This document shows positions 9,387-18,461 of a stretch of 64,000 nt of DNA, in pieces. Made by a program: the position numbers and the translations under genes. Numbering within the stretch: position 1 is the stretch's first letter; each line of letters opens with the position of its first letter. The notes below the pieces were generated by a model that was given only the letters and a program-made list of their open reading frames with translations, had not been told where the DNA came from and searched no databases. This stretch comes from JBBIJO01 sp037445895 (GTDB lineage: Bacteria > Bacteroidota > Ignavibacteria > Kapaibacteriales > UBA2268): assembly GCA_037445895.1 (NCBI GenBank), contig JBBIJO010000005.1:89981-153980 (forward strand), in the 5' to 3' direction.

Positions 9387-11696
9387 CTAATACGAGATTA
9401 AAATTCTATTCGTAATCGTATCGCCTTCTATCATCTGGACAACAAATGCCCCGCTACTCAGTTTGAACGGCAAATAAACAAAATCCTCGAATGATTCGCT
9501 AAAAGCATTAACATTGGTCGAAAAAACATTCTGTCCTAACATATTGAAAATATTTAATTTAAGTGGCAAATCTTTTCTGTTGCTATGTCTTAGTTTATAA
9601 CTAACAAAAAGTGTTTGGTTATTAGGAAGTAAATGAACTTTTAAAGGACTATCGGCATATCTTTCTAAATAATCTTCAACAGAAAGAGGATATTCAAGAA
9701 CAAACAATCCCCCTTCGGTTGCCATATACAATCGCTCGCGTCCTTTTTCGCCAGTGTAATATGCCCTCCAAACATTTGCTCGCGGGCCAGAACCTCCATA
9801 GACTATCTCCCAATTTAAGCCGTAGTCCTCGCTTCTTGAAATTGTGGTATATTGTCCTCCAAGAAAACCAATTTTTTCGGAGATAAACTTGACAAAATTG
9901 GGATACCTTCGCATAAGGTACTTAATTTTCATCCAATTATTACCTCCATCGGTAGTGCGAAGGTAATATCCTCGCCTTTGCGCCACAAATCCAAGGCTAT
10001 CGTCGGGGAAATCAATCCCGACAAACTCCGTTCCCGGGTCATCGTAAAGAACTCGGAAATTCGCTAGACCCCAATCTACTTTAACAATTTTCCCTTTATT
10101 CGTTACAAACATTAAATCGTTATTAGACAGCACTGACAAAGAAACGATATTGCCTCCATCACTAAACCTATTGGTGGACCAACTTTCCCCAAAATCGGAG
10201 GAGAGAAGGATTATCCCATTTTGCCCCCAAACTACTGCTTTCCCGTCGAGGAGCATTTTAACTCCAAAAAAATCCTCGCCAACATCAATTGCAACGTTAA
10301 CCCAACTTTGGCCACTATCGGAAGTCTTTAATATGGTTCCTTTACTACCAACAACCAGTCCCTGACCATTTGGAAGAACAACAATACCTTTTAAATCATT
10401 TTGTGTATTTAGCTGAATTTTGTCCCATTGTAACCCCCCTTGCATTGTTCTATATAGACTGCCGCTTTCGCCACAAACAAACCCGCTAAACCTATTAATG
10501 AAACTTATCCCGAATAAACGGATTTTGCTTTCGAGGGAAACACGAGCCCAAGTTTTGCCTAAATCATCGGAACGAATCACAATACCGTAATCGCCAACGG
10601 CATAGATTGTATCATTCGACGCAGAAGTTAAACTGTTCAAATCGCTGTTCGACAAGCGGTCAGTAATTAACCAATCGATTTTTTCATCGAAATTCAACCA
10701 ACTACTTCCGCCATCGGTTGATATTCGGACAATTCCGGCACCTATCAGCCCTAAGGTATCTTTCACATTCCAAAAATCCTCGGTGTAACCACCAATAAAA
10801 ATCTCGTCTGTAGTTTCCCTATCGCGAACAGCAAGCGCCCAAATGCTTGTATCGGGAAAAGCAAGAATATCCCAATTATATCCACCATCGGTAGTTCGAT
10901 GTAATCCACCATTATTACGATTAAGAGGGAACAAATAAGTAATAACAGCATAGCCAACGAGAGGGTCTCGCTCTGAAAATTCTATTCGCGTAATTTCACA
11001 ATCATCTTGAAGAGAATCTGGCGTTCTCAAATAATCGGTAAACTTCCAAGTAAATCCATCATCGGTCGAAACGAATATTTCCCCCATAATACTACCCACC
11101 AAGATTATGTTGCTGCTATCGTGGCGTATTCCTATTGAACAAATCCTTGTAGGCATCAGCGTATCTTTCCCTTGATATTTGTAGATCTTTTCGACTCGGG
11201 AAATAGTATCCCAAGTTTGGCCAGCATCGGTGCTTCTATAAATATAAGCCCACTGGAAATCTCCAACATAAATTACATTCGGGTCGTCGGGTTTGTATAA
11301 CATTGCCTTACCGTTCAAATCAATATTATAGCCTGGTGGCTTGGCTAATGCAATTTTCCAAGTCTTGCCTTGGTCTGTCGAACGAACAACATTCCCAAAT
11401 TTTAGACCGCCAACTAAAACCACATTTGTATCGGTAGGTAAAATCAAAACATTATTCAACATTGCAGATGGCATCGAATAAAATATCAGCGTTGAATCCC
11501 ACGTTTGCCCACGGTCAAATGAGCGATATACCCAACGACCTTCGCCGCCAACTATAAGAGTATTCTCATTATAAGGGTTTACAGCAACATCAAAAGTTGG
11601 TGTAGAAAGTAAACGCTTCCAATAACTACTTTGAGGATAAAGAGGAAATACTACAAAAGCAAGGCAGCACATCGCCAAAACAAAATACTTTTTCAT
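9387..11696 (-). CDS. Secreted BNR-propeller protein with T9SS sorting domain
   Basis: This 769-residue protein has an N-terminal signal peptide (MKKYFVLAMCCLAFVV). A long run of propeller blades follows, with loops STDQGKTW, STDAGQTW, STDDGFTW, TTDGGYNW, SDDLGKTW and others, as in sialidase/Ycf48/VPS10-like folds. The last ~80 residues (LNIFNMLGQNVFS ... SGAFVVQMIEG) form a beta-sandwich of the T9SS type A sorting family, which directs export across the outer membrane. The start follows AGAGGTG. The gene below it on the same strand (11712-12185) ends 15 bp upstream, so they may be co-transcribed. Ligand unknown. Confidence 0.87.
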   Translation of the reverse strand: MKKYFVLAMCCLAFVVFPLYPQSSYWKRLLSTPTFDVAVNPYNENTLIVGGEGRWVYRSFDRGQTWDSTLIFYSMPSAMLNNVLILPTDTNVVLVGGLKFGNVVRSTDQGKTWKIALAKPPGYNIDLNGKAMLYKPDDPNVIYVGDFQWAYIYRSTDAGQTWDTISRVEKIYKYQGKDTLMPTRICSIGIRHDSSNIILVGSIMGEIFVSTDDGFTWKFTDYLRTPDSLQDDCEITRIEFSERDPLVGYAVITYLFPLNRNNGGLHRTTDGGYNWDILAFPDTSIWALAVRDRETTDEIFIGGYTEDFWNVKDTLGLIGAGIVRISTDGGSSWLNFDEKIDWLITDRLSNSDLNSLTSASNDTIYAVGDYGIVIRSDDLGKTWARVSLESKIRLFGISFINRFSGFVCGESGSLYRTMQGGLQWDKIQLNTQNDLKGIVVLPNGQGLVVGSKGTILKTSDSGQSWVNVAIDVGEDFFGVKMLLDGKAVVWGQNGIILLSSDFGESWSTNRFSDGGNIVSLSVLSNNDLMFVTNKGKIVKVDWGLANFRVLYDDPGTEFVGIDFPDDSLGFVAQRRGYYLRTTDGGNNWMKIKYLMRRYPNFVKFISEKIGFLGGQYTTISRSEDYGLNWEIVYGGSGPRANVWRAYYTGEKGRERLYMATEGGLFVLEYPLSVEDYLERYADSPLKVHLLPNNQTLFVSYKLRHSNRKDLPLKLNIFNMLGQNVFSTNVNAFSESFEDFVYLPFKLSSGAFVVQMIEGDTITNRILISY

Positions 11697-11711
11697 AATG
11701 CACCTCTGAAT

Positions 11712-12185
11712 CTATGAAAGGATAATATCTTTAAAGCGAAATCGGAAAATTGCATCGTTGTAGGGAATTTCTACATCGCGGCGGAAAACATTCCCTTTCT
11801 CGTCGATAATATTGCAAACAACATAATCGAAAGGGGAATTTGCCGATTTGAAGAATACAAACACATAAATTCCTCCTGTGTATTCGCCTCGTTCAGGGAT
11901 TACTTCGATATAGCTGGATTTACTGTAATCTTTATAAAAAAAACCGTATTTCGGTAAAGGAGGCACAAAATTATGCTTTTTACTCATATATGCTTCTATT
12001 TTAGGTAAAACCATCATTTGAAAAAGCGATTCACAAACCCCATCGAAAATATCGATGTCTTCGAGTTGCTTCCAGGTAATATTTGCTTTCTCTAACTGAG
12101 GTAAAAGAACTAATAATGCATCTCGAAAATAATTCATTAAAGCAGTAACTCCGGAAGCTTTTTTTTGACGCTCGACCGAATCCAT
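11712..12185 (-). CDS. Hypothetical protein, 157 residues
   Basis: No family is recognised. The protein is soluble, with no signal peptide or membrane segment. The N-terminal half is helical (MDSVERQKKASGVTALMNYF) and the C-terminal half has beta-like stretches (GIYVFVFFKSA, YVVCNIIDEKGN, FRFRFKDI). It sits 15 bp upstream of the T9SS propeller gene on the same strand and is the first gene of that pair. Frame length, codon use similar to its neighbours and its close fit between flanking genes support it as real. Confidence 0.6.
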   Translation of the reverse strand: MDSVERQKKASGVTALMNYFRDALLVLLPQLEKANITWKQLEDIDIFDGVCESLFQMMVLPKIEAYMSKKHNFVPPLPKYGFFYKDYSKSSYIEVIPERGEYTGGIYVFVFFKSANSPFDYVVCNIIDEKGNVFRRDVEIPYNDAIFRFRFKDIILS

Positions 12186-12264
12186 ATCATTCCTTCAAAA
12201 TGTAACAAATCAACAAAAACAAAAATATCAACTTTTCTTCTAAATTCCTAAAAGATGCAATTGG

Positions 12265-12295
12265 TTGGATAAAATAGTTTATTAAATTAATTTTG
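12265..12295 (+). promoter_or_regulatory. Bacteroidota-type promoter for the aminotransferase operon
   Basis: TTGG at 12265-12268 precedes TAATTTTG at 12288-12295 by 19 bp. The -7 element is a perfect TAnnTTTG; the -33 element is a partial match. The predicted start near 12301 leaves a leader of about 18 nt before the GTG at 12319. Confidence 0.5.
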
Positions 12296-12318
12296 AAATT
12301 TAAATCTTGGAGATCAAA

Positions 12319-13476
12319 GTGGATTCATTCGCAAAGCGAATTTATGGAATTGAAGATTCTATATTCGGAACTATGAGTAAACTTGCATTCGAACACAATG
12401 CTGTCAATTTGGGACAAGGTTTTCCCGATTTTGACGGTCCCGATTGGATTAAAAGAGCTGCATACGAAGCAATGATGCAAGGAAAAAATCAATATGCGCC
12501 TACACAAGGGATTTTCTCGCTCCGAAAAATAATACATGATGTTTACGAAAACCACTATAGTTTCTCTTTCGATGCCGAGAATGAAATCACAATAACCGCG
12601 GGAGCAACAGAATCTATATTTTCGGCAATTTTTGCGCTTGTCGAACCCGGCGACGAGGTTATCCTTTTTGAACCTTTCTACGATGCATACTACTCCGATG
12701 TAATTCTCGCTGGCGGGATACCAAGGTTTGTTACTCTCCACAAACCTATGTTTTCTTTCGATTTCTCTGAATTAGAACACACCGTCAGCAACAAAACAAA
12801 AGTATTGATAATCAACAACCCTCATAATCCCACAGGGAAGGTTTTTTCGAGCGAAGAACTTTCTTTTATTTATGACTTAGCAGAAAAGACCAACTTCTAC
12901 ATTATTAGCGATGAAGTTTACGAATTCCTTACTTATGATAATAGAGAACACCTTCCTTCGATTAAGTTCGACCCGGAAAAGAAGCGAACAATAATGATTT
13001 CCTCGACTGGAAAAACATTTAGTATGACTGGATGGAAAATTGGTTGGGCAATTGCTAATCCCAAGATTACAGATGGGATTAGGAAAGTTCACCAATGGAC
13101 AACTTTCACAATTAACACTCCCGGTCAGCATGCAATGGCTTATGCGTTTACCCGATTGGAAGAGTATCTTCCTACCTTCCGTTCAGAATATCAGGAGCGA
13201 AGAGATTTAATATTTAGTGAACTTTCGACAACAAAATTCAACCCCTACAAACCATTTGGAAGTTATTTTTTGATGGTCGACATTCCCGAATCGTCGCATT
13301 ACGACGATATTCAAATGGCAATTGAACTAACAAAAAAATATGGAATAGCAACTATTCCTCCATCGCCTTTTTATCGAAAATCTTCCGAAGGTAGAACAAT
13401 GTTGCGAATTTGTTTCGCAAAACGCAAAGAGACATTAATAGAAGGTATCAACCGTTTAAAAAAATTTAACTTTTAA
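12319..13476 (+). CDS. Pyridoxal-phosphate aminotransferase, class I/II (kynurenine/methionine type)
   Basis: This 385-residue fold-type I aminotransferase transfers an amino group from an amino acid to a 2-oxo acid using PLP. The N-terminal VNLGQGFPDFDGP motif is characteristic of the kynurenine/glutamine/methionine aminotransferase subgroup. Also seen are NNPHNPTGK, the SDEVYE segment and the PLP lysine in STGKTFSMTGWK (K232). The frame can begin at TTG 12307, but GTG 12319 is preferred because GGAG at 12309-12312 lies six bases before it. The SDR gene starts 2 bp after the stop. Substrate specificity cannot be fixed from sequence. Confidence 0.88.
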   Translation: MDSFAKRIYGIEDSIFGTMSKLAFEHNAVNLGQGFPDFDGPDWIKRAAYEAMMQGKNQYAPTQGIFSLRKIIHDVYENHYSFSFDAENEITITAGATESIFSAIFALVEPGDEVILFEPFYDAYYSDVILAGGIPRFVTLHKPMFSFDFSELEHTVSNKTKVLIINNPHNPTGKVFSSEELSFIYDLAEKTNFYIISDEVYEFLTYDNREHLPSIKFDPEKKRTIMISSTGKTFSMTGWKIGWAIANPKITDGIRKVHQWTTFTINTPGQHAMAYAFTRLEEYLPTFRSEYQERRDLIFSELSTTKFNPYKPFGSYFLMVDIPESSHYDDIQMAIELTKKYGIATIPPSPFYRKSSEGRTMLRICFAKRKETLIEGINRLKKFNF

Positions 13477-13478
13477 TT

Positions 13479-14231
13479 ATGAAAAAAATATTAATTACTG
13501 GCGCCTCGCAAGGAATTGGTAAAAGTCTTGCGGTTCAATTCTCAATAAAGGAAAAAGTACTGCTGAGTTTGATTGCACGCAACGAAGAAAAACTTCGCGA
13601 AGTTGCCGAAATTATCAATTCCAATGGCTCCAAGTGTTTTATTTTTAAATGCGACGTTTCTAATAGAAATGAGTTTCAAAAAACAATTCACGATGCTTCC
13701 CAAATGATGAAAGGAATTGACATTGCTATTTTAAATGCTGGGATTAGCCGAAATGCCTGGATAATTGATGATTACTACTCATCGAATTTAGAAGAAGTTT
13801 TTAAAGTGAATGTATTTGCTATTGCCTATGCTCTCGAGTCTCTTTCCAAACTGATGATTAAAGGTGGTACTATTGCTATTGTTAGCTCGCTCGCCGACTC
13901 GCGAGGATACCCATCGAGCAGTGCATATTCGGCAAGTAAAGCTGCGGTAACAAAAATTAGCGAATCGGCAAGAATTGAACTTGCCCCTTTGGGCATAAAA
14001 GTTGTTACGGTTAAACCAGGTTTCGTTCGAACCAATATGACAGCCAAAAATACGTTCCCAATGCCATTTTTAATGGAAGTCGATAAAGCTGCCGAAATAA
14101 TCATCGATGGATTAAATAACTCGAAACATTACATCCAATTCCCATTAGGAACAGTTCTGCTATCGAAATTTGTATCAATTCTTCCAAATCGTATTTTTGA
14201 ATTTTTTGCCTCTTTCTATAAAAAGAAGTGA
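13479..14231 (+). CDS. Short-chain dehydrogenase/reductase (SDR)
   Basis: This 250-residue classical SDR is an NAD(P)-dependent oxidoreductase of unknown substrate. The cofactor motif TGASQGIG is at 7-14, NAG at 86-88, and the catalytic residues are a Ser at 136/137, Tyr150 and Lys154 (YSASK). The C-terminal tail is hydrophobic (LLSKFVSILP, FEFFASF), as in membrane-associated SDRs acting on lipids, though that is only a hint. It begins 2 bp after the aminotransferase and its TGA overlaps the GTG of the next gene, so the three genes form one operon. Confidence 0.88.
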   Translation: MKKILITGASQGIGKSLAVQFSIKEKVLLSLIARNEEKLREVAEIINSNGSKCFIFKCDVSNRNEFQKTIHDASQMMKGIDIAILNAGISRNAWIIDDYYSSNLEEVFKVNVFAIAYALESLSKLMIKGGTIAIVSSLADSRGYPSSSAYSASKAAVTKISESARIELAPLGIKVVTVKPGFVRTNMTAKNTFPMPFLMEVDKAAEIIIDGLNNSKHYIQFPLGTVLLSKFVSILPNRIFEFFASFYKKK

Positions 14232-14599
14232 ATTCCGGTATTTACCAATTATTAATTTGGGTGCGACAAGAAATTATTTTCTCTCATAGAAAACTTGGCT
14301 CAGTTAATATTCAACCAGGGTATTATTACTACACTGGAAGAAGCAAAAGAAACCTAATGCAACGAATCACTCGACATATTCGAAAAACAAATAAATCTTT
14401 TCATTGGCATATTGACTATTTACTGCAAAGCCCGGAGGCTAAAATAATTTTAATCAAAATTTTCCGAACAAAAAATTCAGAAGAGTGCAAGATAAACATC
14501 GATACCTTAAAACGACACAATGGTATCGTTCCGGTACAAAAGTTTGGGTCATCGGATTGCAATCGTTGTCCTTCCCATCTGATAAAAGTAACTTCATAG
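14228..14599 (+). CDS. GIY-YIG-like nuclease domain protein (DUF123 type)
   Basis: This 123-residue protein matches the DUF123 branch of the GIY-YIG fold. SGIYQLL and YYYYTGRS stand for GIY and YIG, RITRHIR supplies the conserved arginines, and HWHIDYLL is the hallmark of the DUF123 group. The family occurs alone or fused to endonuclease III in archaea and bacteria, and its substrate is not established. The C-terminus has a Cys-x2-Cys pair (CNRCPSH). It starts at GTG, with a 4-bp GTGA overlap with the SDR. Its stop abuts the convergent mraY gene. Confidence 0.75.
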   Translation: MNSGIYQLLIWVRQEIIFSHRKLGSVNIQPGYYYYTGRSKRNLMQRITRHIRKTNKSFHWHIDYLLQSPEAKIILIKIFRTKNSEECKINIDTLKRHNGIVPVQKFGSSDCNRCPSHLIKVTS

Positions 14600-14600
14600 T

Positions 14601-15731
14601 TTATCGAACTTTGAAAGTCGTCATTGCAACAATTGCTAGCATTACAGCAACAATATAAAACCGAAGGACAATTTTTGCTTCGTGAGTATTCTTCTTCTCA
14701 AAATGGTGATGAAGCGGGGCCATCAGAAACAGGCGACGTCCACTACCATATTTTTTTTTTGTGTATTTAAAATAAGTTACCTGTAGAACAACGGAAAGTA
14801 TTTCTGCAAAAAAAATACCGCCAATGATAGGGAGCAAAAATTCTTTCTTAATCAAAATCATTAAAACGCCGAGAGAGCCACCCAAGGCAAGCGAGCCAGT
14901 ATCGCCCATAAAAATCTGAGCCGGATATGAGTTATACCATAAAAAGCCTAACGCTGCACCAACAAGAGCAGCACAAAAGATGGTCAACTCTCCCGAACCT
15001 TTCAAAAATATAATGTTCAAATATTTTGAATAGATAGCATTACCAGTTACGTAAGTAATTATCGAAAGAGCAAGAAAAGCAACCCCAACAGTTCCAATTG
15101 CAAGTCCATCCAACCCATCAGTTAAATTTACGGCATTAGAAGTAGCAGTAATAATAAAAATTACAATGGGAATATATAAATAACCAAAATCGAAGTTTAT
15201 ATTTTTTGCAAAAGGAACTGTTGTTAATGTTTTAACTTTTTCAAAGTTATCGGAAAAGAAATCCGGGAAAGAATAAATTATGCTCCCAATAAAAATCCCA
15301 AGGGAAATTTGACCAACAAGTTTCCATCGAGCAATTAAACCTTTCTGTTTCTTTTTAACCACCTTCAAATAATCATCTAAAAAACCGACTAAACCCATCC
15401 AAAGAGTGGCTGTAAAAATTAGAATCACATAAATATTCATTACATCGCCCCAAAGCAAGGTTGGGAACAATAAAGAACAGAGAACGATGATTCCACCCAT
15501 TGTGGGGGTTCCGGCTTTTTTCGAATGATTTCCTACGTCATTTAGTTCAATTTTACTTTGCTCACCAATTTGTTTCTTTCGAAGGTAAGTAATAATTTTA
15601 GGTCCTGCAACAAAACTAATCAGCAAAGCCGTTATTGCCGCTGCCGCAGAACGAAAAGTGATGTATTGAAAAACTCCGAAACCCGGCGGATTAAGAACCT
15701 GTTTAATCCAAATTGCTAAATAGTATAACAT
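14601..15731 (-). CDS. mraY: Phospho-N-acetylmuramoyl-pentapeptide transferase
   Basis: MraY moves phospho-MurNAc-pentapeptide from UDP to undecaprenyl phosphate, making lipid I at the inner membrane. The 376-residue protein has about ten hydrophobic segments. Family motifs seen are the FLDDYLK aspartates, NLTDGLDGLA, FMGDTGSLALGG and the C-terminal MAPLHHHFEKK. The start codon directly abuts the stop of murF with no spacing, so translation is probably coupled. No murD or ftsW follows; the next gene is convergent. Confidence 0.96.
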   Translation of the reverse strand: MLYYLAIWIKQVLNPPGFGVFQYITFRSAAAAITALLISFVAGPKIITYLRKKQIGEQSKIELNDVGNHSKKAGTPTMGGIIVLCSLLFPTLLWGDVMNIYVILIFTATLWMGLVGFLDDYLKVVKKKQKGLIARWKLVGQISLGIFIGSIIYSFPDFFSDNFEKVKTLTTVPFAKNINFDFGYLYIPIVIFIITATSNAVNLTDGLDGLAIGTVGVAFLALSIITYVTGNAIYSKYLNIIFLKGSGELTIFCAALVGAALGFLWYNSYPAQIFMGDTGSLALGGSLGVLMILIKKEFLLPIIGGIFFAEILSVVLQVTYFKYTKKKYGSGRRLFLMAPLHHHFEKKNTHEAKIVLRFYIVAVMLAIVAMTTFKVR

Positions 15732-17129
15732 TTATATTCCTAATTTTTCTATAAATTTCGTTACTACTTCTTCCATCCTTATCCCACGCGAGGCTTTAAA
15801 TAGAACAATATCACCTTTTTTAACTTTTGATTCCAAAAATTGCAGAATTGAATCTTTCGTTTTGAAAAACTCAACATTTCTCAATCCATTATTCATTCCT
15901 ATGAGTGCTTTCTCCATCTCGTTCCCAAATAAACATACAAACCGACTTGCTTTGCTTGCAAGCAGAATAACATTGCGATGTTCTGCCAAAGAACTTTCAC
16001 CGAGTTCTAACATATCGCCAAGCACAGCAAACTTATTACCATCGATACTAATTTCCTCCAAAGTTTTTAATGCTAACCCCATAGAAGAAGGATTAGCATT
16101 ATACGTATCATTAATTACTGTAATTCCGCTAATATTTTTAATTAGCATTCTACCATATCCTTGCGAATCATCGAGCTTAAATGTTTCTAACCCTTTAACA
16201 ATTTCTTCGGTGGTTAAATCAAACTTTAAAGCCACAGAAACAGCAGGGAACGAGGAATATGCTATCGCCATTCCTCTATTACAAAGTTTTGCCCCAAAGC
16301 GTAAATTCCGATATTCAAAATTTACGGATGGAATGAGTTCTTTATCGAAATAACAATCGGCATGAACTTGGGATTTCTCGTTCCTCCCATAAGTTAAATA
16401 TTTATCCAGAACCGTAACATATCGTCCGAGCCTTTGGTCATCTAAGTTAACGTAAGCAAACCCATTGTGCCGCATCAAATATCCAAACAAAGCGGTCTCT
16501 TCCATCTCCACCCCATCCAAATCGATTAGCTTTTCCAAATGCTCTTTGCCAATATTAGTAATAATACCATCCGTTGGCTCGGTAATCTCACAAAGACGAT
16601 ACATCTCGCCCGGCTCATTTGTCCCCATCTCTACTACGGCAATATCGTATTGTTTGCTTAGTCTCAGTAGGGTTAGCGGAACCCCGATTTGATTATTGTG
16701 ATTACCTTCGGTTTTCAAAACATTAAATTTCTGCGAAAGGATATGGGCAACGAAGTCTTTCGAAGTTGTTTTGCCGTTGGAACCCCCAACTGCAATTATT
16801 GGAATTTCGAACTTTCTGCGATACAAATTTGCAATATCGCCAAGGGCTTGCAATGTATTCTCGACTACAATCAAAGGATACTCAAAATACCTATTAGAAT
16901 AGAACCAATCTCGCTCAACTACACAAAGCAATGCTCCTTTTTCGAGTGCAGATTGAACGAAGTCATGCCCGTCAAAATTTTCTCCACGGATTGCAATAAA
17001 GATTTGACGAGGCTTTAAATTTCTCGAATCTATACTTATTCCAGTCGGAGGTCCACTATCTAACAAATTTTGAATTAACAGGCTATTCAAAACGCCGGTA
17101 ATCTCATCGAGATTTAGCAAATCATCCAT
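15732..17129 (-). CDS. murF: UDP-MurNAc-tripeptide:D-alanyl-D-alanine ligase
   Basis: MurF adds D-Ala-D-Ala to the UDP-MurNAc tripeptide in an ATP-dependent cytoplasmic step. The 465-residue sequence has the Mur ligase layout: an N-terminal substrate domain (SIDSRNLKPRQIFIAIRG), the ATP loop GGSNGKTT at 115-122, EMGTNEPGE, the NDTYNANPSSM motif and a C-terminal ligase domain (AVLGDMLELG). A TATTTTTG box at 17157-17164 (complement) is a plausible -7 element. It forms a two-gene unit with mraY; murE is absent upstream, where the next gene is divergent. Confidence 0.95.
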   Translation of the reverse strand: MDDLLNLDEITGVLNSLLIQNLLDSGPPTGISIDSRNLKPRQIFIAIRGENFDGHDFVQSALEKGALLCVVERDWFYSNRYFEYPLIVVENTLQALGDIANLYRRKFEIPIIAVGGSNGKTTSKDFVAHILSQKFNVLKTEGNHNNQIGVPLTLLRLSKQYDIAVVEMGTNEPGEMYRLCEITEPTDGIITNIGKEHLEKLIDLDGVEMEETALFGYLMRHNGFAYVNLDDQRLGRYVTVLDKYLTYGRNEKSQVHADCYFDKELIPSVNFEYRNLRFGAKLCNRGMAIAYSSFPAVSVALKFDLTTEEIVKGLETFKLDDSQGYGRMLIKNISGITVINDTYNANPSSMGLALKTLEEISIDGNKFAVLGDMLELGESSLAEHRNVILLASKASRFVCLFGNEMEKALIGMNNGLRNVEFFKTKDSILQFLESKVKKGDIVLFKASRGIRMEEVVTKFIEKLGI

Positions 17130-17269
17130 TATCCAAACGAAATTTTCAACAAACTACAAAAATAAAGAAAGTAAGGAAATTAGAATCTCTTACAATTTTT
17201 TCTATTGTTTTTTTAGAAAACCTTTTTAATTTGCATTTTGTAAATATATTAACTTTCAATAGAAATACA

Positions 17270-18445
17270 GTGAAAACAAGTCTATTATTTGTCGAACGAG
17301 AACAGGCTAAAATAGCCGAACTGATAGAGTTGCTTGTTCCATTACAAAGCGAGTGGGATGTGTTCTTTGCAGAAACGGGCGAACGAGCACTACAAATTCT
17401 TGCAAATAACGAAATCGAAATTGTATTTTCGAATGCGGACATTGTCCTTCCAAACGGTGCAAATCTATTGGGTGAAATTAAGCGAATTTTCCCTCGAACA
17501 ATTCGCTTCGCTATGGTTCCGAATCTCGAGCATGCTACAATTGCCCAAGTAAGTCAATATGTTCATCAATTGGTAACGAAACCGCTTACACGCGAGCATT
17601 TAAAAAATCGTGTCGTTAGAACTCTTAAACTCAAATCGATACTCAACAACGAAAGGGTTATCAACTTAGTAAAAGATACGACCACTGTGCCTTCATTACC
17701 CGAAATTTATCTTCAAATCGAAGAAGAAGCTAGCAAACTCGACTTCTCTTTGCCTAAAATTGCTAACTTAATTTCCAAAGACCCCAGCCTTTCGGCAAAA
17801 GTCCTTCAAATTGTGAATTCAGCTTTGTTCGGAATCCAACGCGAAGTAACCAATATTAGCTTTGCAATTACTTACCTTGGGGTCAATGTTATTAAATCGC
17901 TTGTATTTTATATCCAATTATTCTCCTCATTTAAATTAACCAAGGAAAATAGAAAGCATCTTGAACAAATTTGGCAACACACCTTAATTGTTGCATCAAC
18001 TTCTTATCATTTAGCTCAAAAGTTTTTCAACTATAAATATGATATTGATAGCTCCTACACCGCCGGAGTTCTCCACGACATTGGCAAATTTGTTTTACTA
18101 AATACTAACACTTACCCTCAAAATGTCAAAGTGCTTTCCGAACAAAAATTTATCGACAACTTAGAAGCAGAACAGGAAGTATTTGGATGCACTCATGCTG
18201 AAATTGGGGGGTACTTGCTCGGATTATGGGGGTTTCCACACAGCATAGTCGAAGCAGTTGTGTTCCACCATCAACCATCACTACTCGAAACGACCGACTT
18301 CACATTAGCGTCGGCAATTCATTTCGCCGATTTACTTTACTATTTGCCTTCAATCGACATTAAGCATATTCGAAATATCGGATTCGAACGGGATTTTCTT
18401 ACTCTTATCGAAACATTCAAAAGACCTAAACCTTTCACATTATAA
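17270..18445 (+). CDS. Response-regulator receiver fused to HDOD domain
   Basis: Residues 1-115 form a receiver-like domain. The acidic pocket is reduced (LLFVERE in place of the usual DD), the phospho-acceptor Asp lies in NADIVLP, and the conserved Lys in TKPL. Residues about 130-330 form an HDOD domain (VPSLPEIYLQI, SKDPSLSAKVLQIVNSALFG, AGVLHDIGKF, HAEIGGYLLGLWGFP), a degenerate HD-type module found in signalling and motility regulators. The frame reaches back to TTG 17231, but GTG 17270 (MKTSLLFV) matches receiver starts. It is divergent from murF and lies 16 bp before a PilM-like gene, hinting at a surface-motility role (inference). Confidence 0.8.
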   Translation: MKTSLLFVEREQAKIAELIELLVPLQSEWDVFFAETGERALQILANNEIEIVFSNADIVLPNGANLLGEIKRIFPRTIRFAMVPNLEHATIAQVSQYVHQLVTKPLTREHLKNRVVRTLKLKSILNNERVINLVKDTTTVPSLPEIYLQIEEEASKLDFSLPKIANLISKDPSLSAKVLQIVNSALFGIQREVTNISFAITYLGVNVIKSLVFYIQLFSSFKLTKENRKHLEQIWQHTLIVASTSYHLAQKFFNYKYDIDSSYTAGVLHDIGKFVLLNTNTYPQNVKVLSEQKFIDNLEAEQEVFGCTHAEIGGYLLGLWGFPHSIVEAVVFHHQPSLLETTDFTLASAIHFADLLYYLPSIDIKHIRNIGFERDFLTLIETFKRPKPFTL

Positions 18446-18461
18446 ATGACTTGTAAAAACG

